From contig DFFH01000094.1 in assembly GCA_002368805.1 (NCBI GenBank), forward strand, positions 1 through 9,982: a DNA stretch of 9,982 nucleotides, read 5' to 3'. A program made the position numbers and the translations under genes. Of the stretch, positions 6,466 through 9,982 are shown in pieces. Position 1 is the stretch's first letter. Every line of letters begins with the position of its first letter. The notes beneath the pieces were generated by a model, which was given only the letters and a program-made list of their open reading frames with translations, made no database searches and had not been told where the DNA came from. The DNA comes from Mageeibacillus sp. UBA3781. GTDB lineage: Bacteria; Bacillota; Clostridia; Saccharofermentanales; Saccharofermentanaceae.

Positions 6466-6493
6466 CGTCCCCCCAAGCACTTGCACGGGGACG
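6466..6493. repeat. GC-rich palindrome resembling a REP element
   Basis: CGTCCCC (6466-6472) is complementary to GGGGACG (6487-6493), and the inner CAAG...CTTG adds a second short stem. It has no following T run on either strand, so it is not a classical terminator, although it sits 15 bp after the nitrilase-like gene. GGGGACGGTTT-type palindromes are common dispersed repeats in Firmicutes genomes; membership of such a family is inference from memory. Confidence 0.45.
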
Positions 6494-6508
6494 GTTTCAG
6501 GGGATTTC

Positions 6509-7336
6509 TTACTCCTTGTCCGAAGTCAGGCGGTCAGAAAAGATGATGCGGCCTCTTTCGCCGAAGTCGGCCTCCGTGAAATTCAGGTCATACATCAGTG
6601 CCGCTTCCTGTCCGGGTTTGAGCTCCACCAGCGTCCTTCCGGAACGGTCATAAAGCGCCGTCGGCGCTGTCTGATGCGGAAAGATGCTGTTACTGGTAAG
6701 CGTATAAGTGACATTCTCGACAGCTCTCGTTCTGACATGGCCGCGGATCAGATTATATCTGTCCGGGTCTTCCCTATCGGAAACATCGTAGAAAAGGATC
6801 ACATTCAGATCCGTTCTTTCCTTGTAAAGCTCACGGAAATACTCGGGGAAACGCACTTCAAAGCAGATCCGGATCCCGACTCTGATGCCGTCCACGTCAA
6901 AAACACCCGGCTCCTCACCGGCAGAGAAGTTCTCCGCGTCCCAGCCCCAGAGCGCTCTTTTACTATACCGCTCCACCTGGCCGCTCGGTGTAAATACGAG
7001 CGCCGTGTTATAAAAGACATCTTCCACCGCGGGAGCATCGCCCATCAGAGGCGCATCCCAGAGCGCACATTCTTCTTTTACGATCGTGCCGACGAGCACA
7101 TAGATATCGTGGCACCAGGCCGCCTCGGCGATCTTCGCGTGGGCCTTATCCACAGCATTAAAGTCGATCTTACGTACGGAGTCTATATCTCTCGGAGGAT
7201 AGCCGGTCACCGCACATTCCGGGCATGCAAGAAGACGCACACCGCTCTTCGCCGCCTGCTCGATCGCGCGAAGTATATGTGCACAGTTTTTCTCAATATC
7301 ACCGCTTACGGGAAATTGATAGGCTGCAATCTTCAT
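6509..7336 (-). CDS. Carbon-nitrogen hydrolase (nitrilase superfamily)
   Basis: Members hydrolyse non-peptide carbon-nitrogen bonds (amides, N-carbamoyl compounds or nitriles) through a Glu-Lys-Cys triad. All three residues are in place: E40 in CPECAVTGYPP, K126 in RYSKRALWG and C158 in IRICFEVRFPE, the last having the amidase-like C-F-E-x-R-F-P-E context. Length (275) is that of a stand-alone single-domain enzyme, not the fused NAD synthetase form. There is no signal peptide, so it should be cytoplasmic. Substrate cannot be assigned; omega-amidase, N-carbamoylputrescine amidase-like and other amidase activities are all possible. The ATG at 7336 has AAGGAG six bases upstream and a TATAAT -10 at 7431-7436. 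It is separated from metG by 148 bp with a palindrome and the metG promoter, so it is probably its own transcription unit. Confidence 0.9.
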   Translation of the reverse strand: MKIAAYQFPVSGDIEKNCAHILRAIEQAAKSGVRLLACPECAVTGYPPRDIDSVRKIDFNAVDKAHAKIAEAAWCHDIYVLVGTIVKEECALWDAPLMGDAPAVEDVFYNTALVFTPSGQVERYSKRALWGWDAENFSAGEEPGVFDVDGIRVGIRICFEVRFPEYFRELYKERTDLNVILFYDVSDREDPDRYNLIRGHVRTRAVENVTYTLTSNSIFPHQTAPTALYDRSGRTLVELKPGQEAALMYDLNFTEADFGERGRIIFSDRLTSDKE

Positions 7337-7430
7337 GGCTATCTCCTTATCTTAAACCGACTGTAAATCCGCCGGCCGAAGCACTTTCACACCCCACCGG
7401 AACCATATTCCTGCATCCCCTCAGCGCAAT

Positions 7431-7436
7431 ATTATA
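7431..7436 (-). promoter_or_regulatory. Perfect -10 element for the nitrilase-superfamily gene
   Basis: TATAAT on the minus strand lies about 95 bp before the ATG at 7336. No convincing -35 is present; TATTCA at a 17-bp spacing is the best match. It shares the divergent intergenic region with the plus-strand promoter near 7481-7509. Confidence 0.45.
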
Positions 7437-7480
7437 TCGCAAAACTGAACTCTTGAATACCTTTAACTTTTCAAGGAAAG

Positions 7481-7509
7481 TTTGTTTGCAGAAAGAAATG
7501 TGATACACT
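7481..7509 (+). promoter_or_regulatory. Candidate promoter for the zinc-ribbon membrane protein gene
   Basis: TTTGTT (7481-7486) and TACACT (7504-7509) are 17 bp apart, with a TG extension (TGATACACT) just before the -10. The position is about 30 bp before the ATG at 7539. Placing a promoter here also argues that the in-frame TTG at 7482 is not the translation start. Confidence 0.4.
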
Positions 7510-7538
7510 TTAAGAAGTATTGTTTTGGGAGTTACATT

Positions 7539-8345
7539 ATGCCTGACATCAATTCTGCACCGGCAACACTAAAATGCAATATCTGCGGCGGAGAGATCCG
7601 GAAAGATTTTCTTACCGGAACTGCGGTCTGCGCACACTGCGGGAATAAGTGGTCGCTTTCGGACGTCCTTCCGGAGTATCTTAAATATGCTTCTGCGATC
7701 GAAAAGATCAAGAAAGCTCAAGTACTTCTTAACGGCAAGCCGGATGTCAGTAACGTCGCCCAGGCGAAGCTTCTCTTCCAGAATGCTTCTACCGAGTGTC
7801 TGCATACGGATGCCACTTCTTCCGAGCTTCTGGCCATCTGTAAGAGCGGGCAGAAAGAATGTGAGAACCTCCGCATCTATGCCACGGCTATGGGCTTTTA
7901 TGACAGGAAGAGCTACCGCCAGGCGCTCGAGGAATTTAAGAAGATCCCCGGCGTGAAGGATTCCGCTTCCAGGATCGAAGAATGTAAGGTCCTTGCAGAG
8001 AAGGAAAAGAAGAAACTCATTCCATTAGCTGCCATCGTCGCGCTGATCATCCCGACGGTCCTCGGCATCCTGATGAAAGAGAAACTGGATATCCCGATTT
8101 ATGTGATCATTCCCGCCTGTCTGGTCCTTGTTGCCGGTTTGACCTACGCCGTTTACAGAGGGGGTACACTGGCAACTGTGGTCATGGTACTTTCATTCAT
8201 ATGCGCCGTTCCATTACTGCTCTTTATGGTACTGGCATATGGTCTTCATATGGAGACAGGCCCCGCAGCAAGTATCGCTATCGGCGCTCCTATTGCCTTC
8301 ATCGTCGCAGTGGGCTTGAAGACAAGCGCCGAAAAACCGAATTAG
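7539..8345 (+). CDS. Zinc-ribbon protein with four membrane helices, 268 residues
   Basis: The function is unknown. An N-terminal zinc ribbon is formed by C13/C16 (CNICGG) and C31/C34 (CAHCGN). A helical, partly charged region of about 120 residues follows, containing a possible TPR-like segment (MGFYDRKSYRQALEEFKKI, about 118-136). Four hydrophobic helices are at about 160-179, 185-205, 210-235 and 243-262, and there is a short basic tail. The ribbon and helical part should lie in the cytoplasm. Similar zinc-ribbon membrane proteins are common in Clostridia without known roles. The ATG at 7539 is chosen because GGGAG lies seven bases upstream; an in-frame TTG at 7482 would add 19 residues but has no ribosome binding site and overlaps the promoter. 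The next gene starts 58 bp later with no clear terminator between, so co-transcription is possible. Confidence 0.85.
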   Translation: MPDINSAPATLKCNICGGEIRKDFLTGTAVCAHCGNKWSLSDVLPEYLKYASAIEKIKKAQVLLNGKPDVSNVAQAKLLFQNASTECLHTDATSSELLAICKSGQKECENLRIYATAMGFYDRKSYRQALEEFKKIPGVKDSASRIEECKVLAEKEKKKLIPLAAIVALIIPTVLGILMKEKLDIPIYVIIPACLVLVAGLTYAVYRGGTLATVVMVLSFICAVPLLLFMVLAYGLHMETGPAASIAIGAPIAFIVAVGLKTSAEKPN

Positions 8346-8403
8346 CATGAAATCTTCCGGTGTCATTAAGAAGAACCCGGTTTTCATATAACAGAGGATC
8401 TCT

Positions 8404-9237
8404 ATGTTTTTTATCGTCTGTGCACTATCCGCCGAAGCAAAACCTCTGATCTCCGCGCTTTCTCTGCGCAGGGACAACCAGGTCTGCCCGTATGACACGT
8501 TTTTTGCGGCAGACAGTTCTTCCGTGCTGGTCATCTCCGGCATGGGCACGGTAGCTGCCGCATCCGCCACGACCTATCTCCTGACGCGTTTCGGCTTCCG
8601 CCCGGGAAAAGACATCCTTATCAACTTCGGCTCCTGTGCCGGCAAAGCGCCGGGGATCCATCTGGTCAATAAGATCCACGATGAGGTCACGGGACGCGAT
8701 TTTTACCCGGACATGCTCTATGATCTTTCTTCCTGCGGTCTTCCGCTTTCTTCGGAAAAAGCACTTGTCACCGTCAGTAAAGTGGTCGTCTCTTTAGAGG
8801 ATCCGGACCTTCTTTATGAGATGGAAGCATCCGCGGTCTTTCAGGCGGCTTCCCGTTTCGTCCCGCCGCACCGCATGATCTTCCTGAAGTATGTCTCCGA
8901 TTCGGGAACAGATGATCCGAAGAAGATCACTTCCGCCCTTCTTACGAAATGGGCCGAGAAACATATCTCTACTGTCATTTCCGTACTCGATCATCTGAAA
9001 GATGTCACCGAAGACGACGGAGCCATCGATGAGGATTTTTTCATCGGGACGGCGCTGGATCTGCACCTAAGCGAGACCATGCGTCACGAACTGCATCAGC
9101 TCTTCGTATATGCAAAGACCGAAGGAATCGATATGGAGAAGCTTCTCTCCAAGCTGGAAGAAGAAGGCAGGATCCCTGTAAAATCGAAGCGCGAGGGAAA
9201 GGAGGTCTTGGATGTCATCCGGCAAAGACTTATTTAA
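8404..9237 (+). CDS. MTA/SAH nucleosidase-like protein (PNP_UDP_1 fold), 277 residues
   Basis: The protein has the nucleoside phosphorylase/nucleosidase fold. Key positions of the 5'-methylthioadenosine/S-adenosylhomocysteine nucleosidase branch appear conserved: E11 near the start (equivalent to E. coli Glu12), the INFGSCAG loop (73-80), M140-E141 in YEMEASAVF (ribose-binding Glu) and D166 in YVSDSG (adenine-protonating Asp). Such enzymes split the N-glycosidic bond of adenosyl compounds including 5'-deoxyadenosine. An extra acidic and helical C-terminal region (about 200-277) is absent from the roughly 230-residue standard enzyme. The ATG at 8404 has AGAGG upstream. Its end overlaps the SPL-family radical SAM gene by 26 bp, so the two are surely co-translated, and removal of the radical SAM by-product 5'-deoxyadenosine is an attractive role. 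That role and the exact substrate are inference. Confidence 0.82.
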   Translation: MFFIVCALSAEAKPLISALSLRRDNQVCPYDTFFAADSSSVLVISGMGTVAAASATTYLLTRFGFRPGKDILINFGSCAGKAPGIHLVNKIHDEVTGRDFYPDMLYDLSSCGLPLSSEKALVTVSKVVVSLEDPDLLYEMEASAVFQAASRFVPPHRMIFLKYVSDSGTDDPKKITSALLTKWAEKHISTVISVLDHLKDVTEDDGAIDEDFFIGTALDLHLSETMRHELHQLFVYAKTEGIDMEKLLSKLEEEGRIPVKSKREGKEVLDVIRQRLI

Positions 9238-9982
9238 CTTTCCTTTCTCACATATCTATGTCGAAAAGAAAGTCACGGACCACCCCCTGACGAAGAGTAT
9301 CCTTGCACGTTACGGGAAGTCAGCGGTCATTTCCATCGACCACTATAAGGACGTGTTCAACCGTCCCCGCCAGAGCTATGGGCTTCAGAAGACTTCTCCT
9401 TCCCTGATCCTTGCAAGAAACACAGGATCTTCCGTATTTAAGGGCGCGCCCGTCTGCCAGGACTTCGGATATGACTTCTTCTACTACACTTCCTGCACGA
9501 GGAACTGCATCTTCGACTGCGAATACTGTTTTCTCCGGGGCATGTACGGATCCGGCGATGTCGTCATCTTCGTTAATCTCGAGGACACTTTCGCAGAACT
9601 GGAAACGCTGCTTTCAGAGCATCCCGTCTATCTCTGTGTCTCTTATGACACAGACCTGATCGCTCTTGATATCCTGACCGGATACATCTCCCGCTGGGCC
9701 GAATTCACGAAAGCGCATAAAGATCTCACGATCGAGATCCGCACCAAGTCTTTCCGTAAAGACTTCTACGATAAGATCAGCCCATGTGACCGCATGATCT
9801 TCGCCTATACTATCTCCCCGCAGGAGATCATCGATACATACGAGAAGCGCACCGCTTCTCTTTCCGACCGGCTCTCTGCCGCTTCCTGTGCGATGAAAAA
9901 AGGCTTTCCCGTTCGTCTCTGCTTCGACCCCCTGATCTATGTCAGAAACTGGAAAGATATCTACACATCGATGTTTCACGAG
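9212..9982 (+). CDS. Spore photoproduct lyase-family radical SAM protein, first 257 residues (cut by window edge)
   Basis: Spore photoproduct lyase uses a [4Fe-4S] cluster and S-adenosylmethionine to reverse the thymine dimer 5-thyminyl-5,6-dihydrothymine formed in UV-exposed spores. The radical SAM motif is present as C99-x3-C103-x2-C106 in NCIFDCEYCF, with a further C95. Later blocks follow the Bacillus SplB pattern as I recall it, for example TDLIALDILTGYI (147-159) against SDIVGIDHLTHTL, and KGFPVRLCFDPLIY near the end. At the position of the Bacillus hydrogen-donor Cys141 this protein has Tyr145, with Cys142 three residues earlier. The ATG at 9212 has AAAGGAGG about six bases upstream and overlaps the nucleosidase gene. 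The family is usually about 340 residues, so about 80 are missing. The family call is firm; true lyase activity is less certain. Confidence 0.85.
   Translation, partial: MSSGKDLFNFPFSHIYVEKKVTDHPLTKSILARYGKSAVISIDHYKDVFNRPRQSYGLQKTSPSLILARNTGSSVFKGAPVCQDFGYDFFYYTSCTRNCIFDCEYCFLRGMYGSGDVVIFVNLEDTFAELETLLSEHPVYLCVSYDTDLIALDILTGYISRWAEFTKAHKDLTIEIRTKSFRKDFYDKISPCDRMIFAYTISPQEIIDTYEKRTASLSDRLSAASCAMKKGFPVRLCFDPLIYVRNWKDIYTSMFHE

Noticed and set aside
6361..6508. Possible T-box leader for metG
   Set aside because: The promoter leaves only about 35 bases of leader, with no room for a specifier loop, T-box sequence or antiterminator.
7482..7538. Upstream extension of the zinc-ribbon protein from TTG at 7482
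   Set aside because: There is no ribosome binding site, it overlaps the likely promoter, and the extra 19 residues do not look like a natural N-terminus, whereas ATG 7539 has GGGAG at good spacing.
8346..8403. Imperfect hairpin (ATGAAA...CCGG / CCGG...TTTCAT) between the zinc-ribbon and nucleosidase genes
   Set aside because: The stem is interrupted by mismatches and no T run follows, so it does not qualify as a terminator.

Overview
The window looks like chromosomal DNA from a spore-forming member of the Clostridia, perhaps a Lachnospiraceae or Oscillospiraceae relative. The basis is a Clostridia-style methionyl-tRNA synthetase with a fused C-terminal tRNA-binding domain, a small XRE regulator of a type I associate with Clostridia, strong AAGGAGG-type ribosome binding sites, a Firmicutes-type SOS box before uvrB, and a spore photoproduct lyase (SPL) family gene. 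The species cannot be named from the sequence alone.

Minus-strand block (1-7336, read right to left). A carbon-nitrogen hydrolase gene (7336-6509) is followed by metG (6360-4417), which has its own extended -10 promoter. metG runs into tatD with a 3-bp gap, and tatD overlaps a small membrane-anchored protein gene (3607-3137) by ATGA, so these three form a tight operon. Further along the same strand come a 49-codon gene with its own ribosome binding site, promoter candidate and terminator (3010-2861), a 76-residue XRE regulator with a strong terminator (2760-2530), a decayed gene (about 2396-2028), and a 249-codon membrane-anchored protein of unknown function whose C-terminus looks frameshifted (2003-1254). 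The block ends with the N-terminal half of uvrB (1040-1) behind a LexA-type operator.

Plus-strand block (7482-9982). Genes on the two strands diverge at 7337-7538. A zinc-ribbon, four-helix membrane protein (7539-8345) is followed by a nucleosidase of the MTA/SAH nucleosidase fold (8404-9237), which overlaps by 26 bp a SPL-family radical SAM gene that runs off the window (9212-9982).

Housekeeping genes (uvrB, metG, tatD) flank a visibly more AT-rich stretch (about 1140-3140) of small, unrecognised and broken genes, which reads as an accessory insertion. The two points most worth following are the nucleosidase-SPL pair, where the SPL protein appears to have tyrosine at the position of the classical hydrogen-donor cysteine, and the unannotated 49-codon gene beside the XRE regulator. 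Nothing in the window amounts to a clear defence system, CRISPR array or complete mobile element, and no tRNA or rRNA gene was recognised.
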